Assembly (NCBI RefSeq): GCF_963975345.1 | Contig: NZ_CAXBGE010000007.1 | Coordinates: 1 to 64,000 of the forward strand | Origin: Maricaulis sp963975345 | GTDB taxonomy: Bacteria; Pseudomonadota; Alphaproteobacteria; Caulobacterales; Maricaulaceae | DNA: 64,000 nt | Reading direction: 5' to 3' | Shown here: positions 34,205-42,105 of the stretch, in pieces | How the letters are laid out: each line of letters begins with the position of its first letter | Position numbering within the stretch: the stretch's first letter is position 1 | Translations under genes and position numbers: made by a program | The notes under the pieces: model-generated | Seen by the model: only the letters and a program-made list of their open reading frames with translations | Database searches by the model: none | Told to the model about the DNA's origin: nothing

Positions 34205-34975
34205 TTGACCCCTTCCCCGTCTTTCGCATTCCTCGCCAGCCCAAGACCCGATGCCAAGGCCGCCAAAGCCCGCCTTGAAGCGCGTTACGGCCACGTCCCA
34301 TTGCCCGAGGCCGATATCATCATCGCACTCGGCGGCGATGGCATGATGCTCGACGCCCTGCACGCCGCGATGAGAAGCGGCGCAAAGGTCTACGGCATGA
34401 ATTTCGGTTCCGTGGGCTTCTTGATGAATGAATTCCGCGAGGACGACCTTCCCGATCGCTTGGCCAATGCGGAGCATGCCCGGTTGCACCCGCTGCGCGC
34501 GACCGGCGAAGATGTCTATGGCCACCCCTTCCAAGCCTTGGCGATCAATGAAGTCTCGCTGCTGCGCGGAACCCGCCAGACCGCGAAAATCACGATCAAG
34601 ATCGACGGACGCCCCCGCATGAGCGAGCTTCAGGCTGACGGCGTCATGGTCGCAACGCCGGCCGGATCGACCGCGTATAATCTCTCCGCTCATGGCCCCA
34701 TCCTGCCGCTCGATTCCAAGGTTCTGGCCCTGACGCCGATCAGCGCATTCCGACCACGCAGATGGCGCGGCGCACTGTTACCTCACACGGCCAAGGTCGG
34801 ATTTGAAATCGTCGAACCTCGGCTGCGCCCGGTCCATGCGGTCGCGGACAACCAGGAATTCCGGGAAGTCGCTTGGGTCGATGTCGTCGAGGCCGATGAC
34901 GTCACCCTGACGACCTTGTTCGATCCCGGTCGCGATCTGGCGGAACGCATCCTCGCGGAACAGTTCGAAAGTTAG
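34205..34975 (+). CDS. nadK: NAD kinase
   Basis: A 256-aa ATP-NAD kinase making NADP+ in the cytoplasm. The GGDG diphosphate-kinase-like motif is in IIALGGDGMMLDALH (40-54, GGDG 43-46). YGMNFGSVGFLMNEF, LAINEVSLLRG, ADGVMVATPAGSTAYNLSAHGPILP and the C-terminal ADNQEF complete the family pattern. The most likely start is TTG 34205, which gives the short alphaproteobacterial N-terminus (SFAFLASPRPDA); ATG 34097 lies inside the preceding DUF2336 gene. It is placed between a DUF2336 gene and a receiver gene. Confidence 0.92.
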   Translation: MTPSPSFAFLASPRPDAKAAKARLEARYGHVPLPEADIIIALGGDGMMLDALHAAMRSGAKVYGMNFGSVGFLMNEFREDDLPDRLANAEHARLHPLRATGEDVYGHPFQALAINEVSLLRGTRQTAKITIKIDGRPRMSELQADGVMVATPAGSTAYNLSAHGPILPLDSKVLALTPISAFRPRRWRGALLPHTAKVGFEIVEPRLRPVHAVADNQEFREVAWVDVVEADDVTLTTLFDPGRDLAERILAEQFES

Positions 34976-35052
34976 GCGTATTTAGGGGGACGTTAAGCAC
35001 CCGGCCTTACGGTAGCGGATACGCATCGAACCAAAATCACACCGGCGACACG

Positions 35053-35559
35053 ATGAAGATAGCGCTCGAAGAAATCCTGACACAAACCCGCGTGTTGGTC
35101 GTGGACGACAACGCTGCGCTGCGCGGCGTATTGCGCGTCTCCCTGCAGTCTTTCGGGTGCCCCAGGGTCATCGAGTCCGGCACCGTCACCCATGCCCTTG
35201 AGATATTGAAGACCCAGCCCGTCGACCTCGTCATCACCGACTGGAAGATGAAGCCACGCGACGGCCTCGAGCTGGTGAGCAGTGTCCGATCGCCAATGAC
35301 CAGCCCGAGCCCCGGCCTGCCGATCATCATGCTCACGGCCTATGACAGCACGGACCGCATCCGCCAAGCGCGCCGCGTTGGCGTGAATGCCTTCCTGATC
35401 AAGCCAGTAACCGCCGCCGCGCTGGCCGCTTGCCTGCGCGACGTCCTGACCGGTGATAACGGTTTGGTAGAAACAGATTCCTATGTCGGCCCCGAGCGCC
35501 GGCAAGCAACACGCACGGAGCAGTCCGGTTCCAATACCGAACGCTCAGCTTCCGTTTGA
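35053..35559 (+). CDS. CheY-like single-domain response regulator
   Basis: A 168-aa protein with one receiver domain (about 12-130). The acidic pair is D18-D19, the phospho-acceptor is D63 in VITDWKMKPRDG, and switch residues are T95 (MLTAYD) and K117 (FLIKPV). A charged, disordered tail of about 35 residues follows, containing GPERRQATR, a motif common to alphaproteobacterial receiver proteins. There is no output domain. The gene immediately downstream encodes an HPt protein (13 bp), so phosphate is probably exchanged between the two. No histidine kinase is in this window. Confidence 0.92.
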   Translation: MKIALEEILTQTRVLVVDDNAALRGVLRVSLQSFGCPRVIESGTVTHALEILKTQPVDLVITDWKMKPRDGLELVSSVRSPMTSPSPGLPIIMLTAYDSTDRIRQARRVGVNAFLIKPVTAAALAACLRDVLTGDNGLVETDSYVGPERRQATRTEQSGSNTERSASV

Positions 35560-35572
35560 GAGGACCTCACTG

Positions 35573-36070
35573 ATGGCCAAAACCAATTCCGATGTCGAAA
35601 TGATCGCCGCGCCAAACATGCTGCAGATCAAGATCGGTGGTCCGATTGGTGCAGTCGACATGCACCTGATCGAAAAGGCCGAGGGCGCCCTGCAAGCCAT
35701 GCGGTCCGATTTCGTGCTCTGGCTTGAAGACGAAGTCGAGAAGCTCGAAAAGGCGGCGGTCGTTGTCCGCGAGAAGGGCTTGAAAGGCAAGGAAGGCGAA
35801 GATCTCTTCATCCGTGCGCACGATTTGCGCGGTCTGGGATCCACCTATGAGTTCCCACTCATCACGCGCCTGGCCTCATCAATGACCAAGCTGATCGATA
35901 TTCCTGAAAAGCGTCAAGTCGCGCCGCTCGGACTCGTCCTGGCACACGTCAACGCGATTCGCGCCGCGCTGGTTCAGAATATCCGTGACAGCGGCGATCC
36001 GATCGCCGACGAACTGGCCGGCGAATTGGAAGCGATGGCAATTGCGTTTGAAGCGCCCTGGAAAGACTAG
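35573..36070 (+). CDS. HPt-type phosphotransfer protein
   Basis: A 165-aa helical protein with a histidine phosphotransfer signature FIRAHDLRGLGSTYEFPLITRLA, phospho-accepting H83. The N-terminal 45 residues and a C-terminal helix pair extend beyond the minimal four-helix bundle. It lies directly after the CheY-like gene, and its stop is 2 bp from the stop of a convergent DUF2336 gene. It is predicted to relay phosphate to or from the upstream receiver. A GAGAGGA site precedes the ATG at 35573; the earlier in-frame start lies inside the receiver gene. Confidence 0.88.
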   Translation: MAKTNSDVEMIAAPNMLQIKIGGPIGAVDMHLIEKAEGALQAMRSDFVLWLEDEVEKLEKAAVVVREKGLKGKEGEDLFIRAHDLRGLGSTYEFPLITRLASSMTKLIDIPEKRQVAPLGLVLAHVNAIRAALVQNIRDSGDPIADELAGELEAMAIAFEAPWKD

Positions 36071-36072
36071 AC

Positions 36073-37209
36073 TCAGCCCGTCGCAGCGAGGGGCTGAGCG
36101 TCCTCGGCGAAGCGGCGCAGCATATAGTCAAGATCTTCGTCCGGAATACCCTGGAAGCGCGTAATCGCACGCTCCGCCAACACGCGCCGGAAATGCTCCC
36201 GGCCCTCGCCATCATGCGGCATCTCTGTGGAATGATAGACATCGAGTCCGGCACGGATCGCCGGGTAGAGCCGCGGCGGCATGCCGGTGCGGTCATAGAT
36301 CGCACGCAATCCGAGCGGTCCGGCGTCGTGAACCAACAGCCAAGCCTTCGCATGCGGCAGGCCCGACAGCTCGGCAAAGGCATGCTCAACAAACACGACA
36401 TGACCGCGGAACAGGGCCCGCAAGACCAGTGACGGTGTCAGTCGGCTATTCATGCGCAATTGCTGCACGAAATGCTTGGGATTGTGCGCCAGGCCAGCCT
36501 GGTCGACGAGATCGACAGTCGCGCGTTCGCGCGCGCCTTCAGCGATCTCGACAGCGAGTTGTGGCGGCAAGGCATGAGTTTTGACCAAGCGAGCTAGGGC
36601 CTGGTCGCTGATGTGAGAGATCAGTCGCTCGGTGATATCCAGCGGCAGGTGTGATCGGGCCACGAAAGCATCCATCACCGGCTGGTTTTCGCAAAACTCA
36701 CTGAAGGCGCGCTGATAGGCCGCCTCATCGAAATCGGCACCATCATTGGAGGCCGCGATGCCAACCGCCTTCTCGTCGGTCGAATCCAGGATCTCGTGGA
36801 CAACGATCGCGGAAACATGATCGCGAGCGGCGACGGCGCAGAGCTTCGCAGAACTGGCTGACCGCAAAACTTCGATCAGGTCCTCATCAGTCAGCATCGG
36901 GGAGGATAACAGTACCGGTGCAGCAACTGAATCGACATCGGCCGCGAGACGAACAGCAAGGTCGTGCGGCAGATTGGGGGATTGCCGCAGCGTCACGGCC
37001 AAAGCGCGGCGTACGAGCTCCGCAGCATCGCGGGCGATCAATTCGAGGATATCGTGCGCGGCGGCGCGTTCGACCTCGGTCAGGTTGGCGGTGTCGATCC
37101 GATGACAGATCTTGCGTGCCGCGAGGGCACGGTCTTCGACGGTCTCACCGCGAACCAGGCGGCGGACATCGGTCTCGTTCAGGCGATTTCGCAGCGCGAC
37201 GACAGTCAT
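36073..37209 (-). CDS. DUF2336 (HEAT-like repeat) protein
   Basis: A 378-aa all-helical DUF2336 protein, a distant paralogue of the one at 33118. The first half has ARKICHRIDTANLTEVERAAAHDILELIARDAAELVRRALAVTLRQSPNLP and LAVRLAADVDSVAAPVLLSSPMLTDEDLIEVLR, the HEAT-like units. The C-terminal half contains ALFRGHVVFVEHAFAELSGLPHAKAWLLVHDAGPLGLRAIYDRTGMP, the conserved block used to recognise the family. It converges on the receiver-HPt pair. No enzymatic motif is present, and a protein-interaction role near a phosphorelay is an inference from context. Confidence 0.83.
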   Translation of the reverse strand: MTVVALRNRLNETDVRRLVRGETVEDRALAARKICHRIDTANLTEVERAAAHDILELIARDAAELVRRALAVTLRQSPNLPHDLAVRLAADVDSVAAPVLLSSPMLTDEDLIEVLRSASSAKLCAVAARDHVSAIVVHEILDSTDEKAVGIAASNDGADFDEAAYQRAFSEFCENQPVMDAFVARSHLPLDITERLISHISDQALARLVKTHALPPQLAVEIAEGARERATVDLVDQAGLAHNPKHFVQQLRMNSRLTPSLVLRALFRGHVVFVEHAFAELSGLPHAKAWLLVHDAGPLGLRAIYDRTGMPPRLYPAIRAGLDVYHSTEMPHDGEGREHFRRVLAERAITRFQGIPDEDLDYMLRRFAEDAQPLAATG

Positions 37210-37289
37210 GATTTTCCCGAATTCTTTCAGAACTTAATGAAATCTAACTCCGACATGCTTAATGAAAGCTTGCCGCATGCCGGTCCGGT

Positions 37290-38090
37290 TCACGATTCTC
37301 GGACGCGGCCAGCGGTCGGAGCGTCAAGCGATGCGAGAATTTCGACCAAGGCCGGCGATAATTCGCCATCACCAACCCGGAAACTGCCGGGATTGAGCGC
37401 CCCGGAATAGACGCCCGATGGCGCCCCCGATCCAGGGCGAGGCGTGGAGGTACGCTCAATCGATTGCGTAGAGATTGCAACGACCGGCCGCTCCTGGGTC
37501 AAAGATGCGAGCACTTCGCTTGCCGAACGCGAGCGGCCGCCATCGTAAAAAATCGGGCGATTGGCACGGGCCGCCTGGGGAAATAATTCGTCGGCGGGCA
37601 CGGCAGGAGAACGCTCTGCTGCGGCGATCAGACCCGCAGCGCCCTGCGCACCGAGAAAATGCGCGGCGTAGAGCTCGCCGCCCGATGCCGGACGGCCCAA
37701 GCGCGACTGGATGACTTGCGCGTTTTCGGATGCCAGTTCGCCAGCCATCCGCGCGGCGGTTTCCGGATCAAAGCGCAAATCGAGAATCCGTTCACGTTCA
37801 GCCGGGTCTGCGACGGCGAGCCTGCCGTCCTGCCCCTGCGTGATCGACTGTGCGGCATCGCCATGACCATGTTCAGCCCCATGGCGTTGCATAACGCCGA
37901 GCCAGGTCTGCTCGATGAATTGATACATGCCGGCGGCGCTCGAGGACGAGGCCTGCGCGTCGGCGTCGAAATTGCTTTCCCGCGCGGCGGTCCGCAGCAG
38001 GAAATTAAAGTCAGCGCCGGTTTCCTGCGCTGCCTGACGGATCAGGCGCGTCGTGGATTCCTGCTGGTTTATTTCAATCGGGCTGACCAC
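37290..38090 (-). CDS. Lytic transglycosylase-like (SLT domain) protein
   Basis: A 266-aa protein with a small transglycosylase domain at about 15-130: LLRTAARESNFDADAQASSSSAAGMYQFIEQTWLGVMQRHG, with catalytic-type Glu38 and the AAGMYQF motif. The C-terminal half is Ser/Pro-rich and unassigned. No Sec signal is visible, so export may be through another route (for example a flagellar or type III-like pathway). GTG 38090 is the start because GGAGG lies six bases upstream; the frame to 38612 is not genuine. It transcribes toward the second DUF2336 gene, 80 bp away. Confidence 0.8.
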   Translation of the reverse strand: MVSPIEINQQESTTRLIRQAAQETGADFNFLLRTAARESNFDADAQASSSSAAGMYQFIEQTWLGVMQRHGAEHGHGDAAQSITQGQDGRLAVADPAERERILDLRFDPETAARMAGELASENAQVIQSRLGRPASGGELYAAHFLGAQGAAGLIAAAERSPAVPADELFPQAARANRPIFYDGGRSRSASEVLASLTQERPVVAISTQSIERTSTPRPGSGAPSGVYSGALNPGSFRVGDGELSPALVEILASLDAPTAGRVRES

Positions 38091-38237
38091 GTCAGTCCTC
38101 CACCGCAATTTTCTGAATCGATTCGAAGCCCAGCATTGCGCCCGGCGGCCTAACCCCGCGTTAACGATGATCATGGCGCACTCGCGCCGGACTGTGGTAA
38201 TATTGAGTTGAGGGACTGAACCGGATTGGAGTTTACG

Positions 38238-38615
38238 ATGCCCCGTATCCATTTTGCTGTCGCGCTCGCCATTGCTGGTGGGCTGGCTCTGAGCGCACCC
38301 GCGGCGGCCGAACGACTTCGCTTGGTCAATATCAACGGCTATAGCGTGATCGATAACGAGCACATGATGCTCCAGGGCGGCGTTAGCCACTCCTATTTGG
38401 TGACGCTGCGCCATCGCTGCCCCGGCCTTCGCTTCGGCGTCGAGGTTGGCCTGAGCTTTCCATCGACCACGACGCTCTACACGCCCTTCCTCGAATATGT
38501 TTACACCACCGACGATGTGCGCTGTTTCATCGACACAATCGAGCCGATTGAAAACGTCGATGCCGCTCGGGCACTGATCGAACAGCGCGCGACCGAGGCC
38601 GAAGCCGCCCAATAG
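38238..38615 (+). CDS. Small secreted DUF6491-like protein
   Basis: A 125-aa predicted periplasmic protein with a signal peptide (cut after APAAA, about residue 23). The mature part has two cysteines in LRHRCPGLRFGVEVG and DDVRCFIDTIEPIENVD plus the VNINGYSVIDNEHMMLQGG opening. That matches the DUF6491 pattern (a short beta-rich domain with a paired Cys and a late I-x-P-V/I segment) as I remember it. Function is unknown. The ATG at 38238 is used; a TTG four codons earlier is less likely. Confidence 0.65.
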   Translation: MPRIHFAVALAIAGGLALSAPAAAERLRLVNINGYSVIDNEHMMLQGGVSHSYLVTLRHRCPGLRFGVEVGLSFPSTTTLYTPFLEYVYTTDDVRCFIDTIEPIENVDAARALIEQRATEAEAAQ

Positions 38616-38946
38616 CCGCGGCTAGTGGTCAAAATATTCGCAGAGTGACGATGCTCGGTGGACACGCGGTCGACGAGTACCCAACGTGTACCGTATAGCC
38701 GCACCGACTCGGTCGAGCCGTGCCTGGACTGAAAAACTCGCTGGGCGGAGCCAACGAAGCCGCCAAGCTTTGCGTCCGATCACGCCGGGAACTCCAGACA
38801 ATTTGTACTACGTCGGTTAATCGCTGGAAAACCATTGGATTCATTTCCAGTTTGGTAACCAAATAAATTAGTCACGGTTTAGCCTCCCGCTGCCATTGTC
38901 CTGAGAACGCAACAAGTTTGTGTGCATTTCAGCAAGGGGTATCGAG
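38616..38946. other. 331-bp intergenic region before the S8 autotransporter
   Basis: No open frame with a ribosome site and no RNA gene was recognised. The only notable element is the 13-bp palindrome at 38851-38863. The region should hold the promoter of the S8 autotransporter gene. Confidence 0.55.
38851..38863. promoter_or_regulatory. Palindrome TTTGGT-A-ACCAAA, possible operator
   Basis: Six-base arms around a single central base, 84 bp upstream of the S8 autotransporter ATG, in an otherwise featureless AT-rich patch. The symmetry fits a dimeric repressor site (LacI/GntR style). No regulator gene is adjacent, so this is only a candidate. Confidence 0.35.
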
Positions 38947-41889
38947 ATGAAAAATTTTTGGCGTAATGGGGTGGCCGTCTCGGTTCTCGTACTCGCGCTC
39001 GCGGCCGGACCGGCGGAAGCTGGCAATGGAAATAGTGGAAAGCCGCCCAAGCGTGATCCAGCGCCTGTGAGTGATCCCGCGCCTTCGCCGGCGCCGGCGG
39101 ACACCACAACACCGGCCAATGATGGGTCGGGCGCGTTGATCCTGCCATTCCGTGGAGATATTGATCCCTTTCACGGCGACATCGACCCCTTCAACGGCGA
39201 CATCAATCCGTTCCGCGGCGACATCAATCCCTTCTACGGCGATATCAGTCCGTTCTGGGGCGATATCAGCCCGTTCTGGGGCGATATCGACCCGTTCTCC
39301 GGCGATATCAGCCCGTTCTGGGGCGATATCGATCCTTTCCACGGCGACATCAACCCCTTCTGGGGCGATATCGCGCCCTTCTGGGGTGATATCGGGCCGT
39401 TCTGGGGCGATATCAATGCCTTCTGGTCGAGCATAGATCCTGGCGCCCCGGGCTCCAGCAGCGATTATAACCGGCTGCACCGCGCCCTGGACACCATGTT
39501 TGCCCGGGCGGACCAGGTTTTCGGCGATGCCGTGAGAGCGGAAACGGGCCAAAACTTCAATTCCGGTTTTCTGCGCAACCTGCTGGCCGAGTTCAATATC
39601 AACCCGGCCGATCGCGATTCACTTGCCACGGTCACCGCTGAGACACGCTCCCGTTTCTTCCTCGCCTTCTATGATGGCCTGATGGCATATTCCGGCACGG
39701 ACCGTGTCGATCACTGGATGGCGTCGATCAACTGGACCCCGGCCCTGTCCCAAGCTGCTCGCGGTGGCGAAGGCGCCAAGGTCACCATGATCGATTTCGG
39801 CTTTGCCAGCGATGAAGCGGCCGAAGCCGCCAATGTTCATGTTCGCAATGGCGTCGGGACGTCCTCCTTTTATCACGGTGCCGCCGTGGCCAGCCTGATC
39901 AATGGCGCCCATGACGGCGTCGGCGTGATGGGAATCGCCCCCGATGCCAATGTCTCGCTGTACAACCCGTTCGATGACAGCAATTCGACCGACTGGGCCA
40001 GCCTGACAGACGGCGTTACCCGCATGGTGCGCGGTCACCCGGACGTCATGAATCTGTCGCTCGGTGTCAGCGGCTGGGTGTTGCATCCAGAGTGGAATAA
40101 TGTCTTCGGCGACAAGACGATCAATCGCATGGGTCAAGACACGCTGTTTGTGATGGCCGCCGGCAATGATGGCATCAGCCAGACGACTGATGTCGCGTTC
40201 GACCTGACCAATCTGTTCGGCAATTTGCTGCTGGTCGGCTCAGTCGATCCGAATAACCAGATATCGTCATTCTCGAACCGTCCTGGTACAGCCTGTGTCA
40301 CGACTGGTGGGCAATGCAGCGAAGGTCAACGCCTGATGGACCGCTTCCTGGTTGCACCCGGTGAGCTGATCCTGGTCTCCGATGGTATGGGTGGCACGAT
40401 GCGGGTCAGCGGCACATCCTTCGCCGCCCCATTGGTCACTGGCGCTGCTGCGCTGATCGTGTCGGAATGGGAATGGCTCGGCGCCCAGAATGTTGGTGAC
40501 ATCCTGCTGCTGTCGGCCCGCGACCTCGGCGCCCCTGGCGTTGACGAAGTTTATGGCCACGGCCTGCTCGACGTGACGGCTGCAATGTCGCCGCTCAATC
40601 GCGACAATCTTTATTATATCGACAGCGAGGGTAGCCATGTCCGCGTTGGCGAAATGGGCATCGTCGCAGGGCAACTCAGCTTCGCCCATTCCGATGCCGC
40701 CCGTCTGACCGTGTTCGAAGACCTCAATGATACCTATCGCGACTTCGAGGTATCACTCGACAATGTGACACGGGACAGCTCTGCCGCGCGCAGCTCGTCG
40801 GAAGCCAATGCCAAAGTCTTCCTGATCGATCGGACCCTCTCAACCGATTTCAACTTCTCTGACACTGGCGAAATGGCCTTCCTGGCCTCGCGCACCGGCA
40901 ATCTGGAAGTCAGTATTGTCGGTTCGCGCCTCGATCCGCGCGAAAGCACGACCAATAGCGATTTGCCATTCCAAGCCGGCGTGCAGGTCACCGACACCTC
41001 AACCGGCCGCGAATACCGCCTCGGCATCGGTGAAGGCGCCCTCGCCCTTAACGATCAATCCGGGTTCGGCCTGTTCTCGGACCATCGTCCGGAGACCGGC
41101 GGCGTCAATCCAGTGCTCGGTTTCGCCTCCGGTGGCGCCTACGCCATGTCGAGCTTTGCTCTAGGCAAGGATACCCAATTTTCGGTTGGCCTGACTTCAA
41201 CCCGCGACGAGCATATTTTCGTGATGCCAGGAACGGGCGAGGAACAGCCTCTGATCGCGGGTCTGTCGCCCTACGAGGCCGTCGCGATGCATACCGGCAT
41301 CAGTCAAGCCATCAATGAGGACCTGACCGTCCACGCCAGCTACACGCAACTCTATGAGATGACGGGTCTGCTGGGCGCACAGGGCACCGGAACGCTCGGC
41401 TTTGAAGGTGGTACGCAGACCAGTGCCGTCACTTTGGGTGCCGATGCCAACCTGGCGTTTGGCCTTTCACTTAGTGCTTCGGCGACGATGGCCCGGACGC
41501 ATGGTACGGCTTTCAACGGCTCCGCCCTGTCGCTGAAAGATGGTGCCAACTCCACTGCCTTCCAGATCACGGCTCGCCGTGACGGCATCTTCACGGACGC
41601 AGACGGCGTTCGGGTCAGCCTGATCCAGCCACTGCACCTGGAAAGCGGTGCGATCGAATACACATCGGGCCGTGTGATTAACCGCGAAACCGGTGAGATC
41701 GGCATTGTCACAGATCGCTGGAAACTCGGTGGTGAGCGTCCGCTACAATTCGAAGTCCTGTACGCGACCGGCTTCATGGATGGCCGCGCCGATATCAGCC
41801 TGTTCAGCCGGGCCGAATTATCCGGCAGCGATGCCAGCAATGGCGCAACAGGGCTGGCAAGTGGGGCAAGCTTCCGCCTGAAGTTCTAA
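38947..41889 (+). CDS. S8 subtilisin-like serine protease autotransporter with GDI repeats
   Basis: A 980-aa secreted protease. A signal peptide (about 1-25) and a Pro-rich stretch lead into 13 heptapeptide repeats GDI-x-PF-x (residues 70-160). The subtilase domain (about 275-560) has catalytic D283 (TMIDFGF), H310 (FYHGAAVAS), oxyanion N407 (AAGND) and S491 (SGTSFAAPLVTGAAAL). The remaining 400 residues are beta-rich and end ASFRLKF, consistent with a C-terminal outer-membrane barrel, though a canonical autotransporter domain is not certain. It probably acts at the cell surface or is released. ATG 38947 follows GGGGTATCGAG. An intrinsic terminator lies 27 bp after the stop. Confidence 0.88.
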   Translation: MKNFWRNGVAVSVLVLALAAGPAEAGNGNSGKPPKRDPAPVSDPAPSPAPADTTTPANDGSGALILPFRGDIDPFHGDIDPFNGDINPFRGDINPFYGDISPFWGDISPFWGDIDPFSGDISPFWGDIDPFHGDINPFWGDIAPFWGDIGPFWGDINAFWSSIDPGAPGSSSDYNRLHRALDTMFARADQVFGDAVRAETGQNFNSGFLRNLLAEFNINPADRDSLATVTAETRSRFFLAFYDGLMAYSGTDRVDHWMASINWTPALSQAARGGEGAKVTMIDFGFASDEAAEAANVHVRNGVGTSSFYHGAAVASLINGAHDGVGVMGIAPDANVSLYNPFDDSNSTDWASLTDGVTRMVRGHPDVMNLSLGVSGWVLHPEWNNVFGDKTINRMGQDTLFVMAAGNDGISQTTDVAFDLTNLFGNLLLVGSVDPNNQISSFSNRPGTACVTTGGQCSEGQRLMDRFLVAPGELILVSDGMGGTMRVSGTSFAAPLVTGAAALIVSEWEWLGAQNVGDILLLSARDLGAPGVDEVYGHGLLDVTAAMSPLNRDNLYYIDSEGSHVRVGEMGIVAGQLSFAHSDAARLTVFEDLNDTYRDFEVSLDNVTRDSSAARSSSEANAKVFLIDRTLSTDFNFSDTGEMAFLASRTGNLEVSIVGSRLDPRESTTNSDLPFQAGVQVTDTSTGREYRLGIGEGALALNDQSGFGLFSDHRPETGGVNPVLGFASGGAYAMSSFALGKDTQFSVGLTSTRDEHIFVMPGTGEEQPLIAGLSPYEAVAMHTGISQAINEDLTVHASYTQLYEMTGLLGAQGTGTLGFEGGTQTSAVTLGADANLAFGLSLSASATMARTHGTAFNGSALSLKDGANSTAFQITARRDGIFTDADGVRVSLIQPLHLESGAIEYTSGRVINRETGEIGIVTDRWKLGGERPLQFEVLYATGFMDGRADISLFSRAELSGSDASNGATGLASGASFRLKF
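39154..39426 (+). repeat. 13 x 21-bp in-frame minisatellite (GDI-x-PF-x)
   Basis: Thirteen consecutive 21-bp units encode GDI followed by D/N/S/A/G, then PF and a variable aromatic, His, Asn, Arg or Ser (the last unit has A in place of P). Synonymous differences between units show they are not all recent copies. The 21-bp period keeps the frame, so gain or loss of units would change only protein length. Confidence 0.95.
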
Positions 41890-41915
41890 CCCTCGCACCA
41901 AACTCCAGACCAACT

Positions 41916-41949
41916 GGGCCGCCCTCCATCCCGGACGGCGGCCCTTTTT
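41916..41949 (+). terminator. Rho-independent terminator of the S8 protease gene
   Basis: Stem GGGCCGCC (41916-41923) with GGCGGCCC (41937-41944), 13-nt loop, followed by TTTTT (41945-41949). It lies 27 bp after the stop codon. Confidence 0.9.
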
Positions 41950-42105
41950 CGCTCCCGTAGCCAGTTGAGCCGCGAGATTGAGGACAGCAACGGCCACCGC
42001 ATGAAATAATAACTATTTTCCATCACCATGCTTCCTCGCACGAACGGTCGGCCCTTTACCGGGGATCCGTCCACCAGGACACAACAGACCCGGGGTCAGG
42101 TCAAA

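Noticed and set aside
38629..38862. Minus-strand 77-aa frame upstream of the S8 protease
   Set aside because: No ribosome site, no signal peptide, no family resemblance; overlaps the likely promoter.
39154..39426. Regular 21-bp repeat as possible CRISPR or regulatory array
   Set aside because: The repeats are in frame, encode conserved GDI-x-PF-x and sit inside a protease gene.
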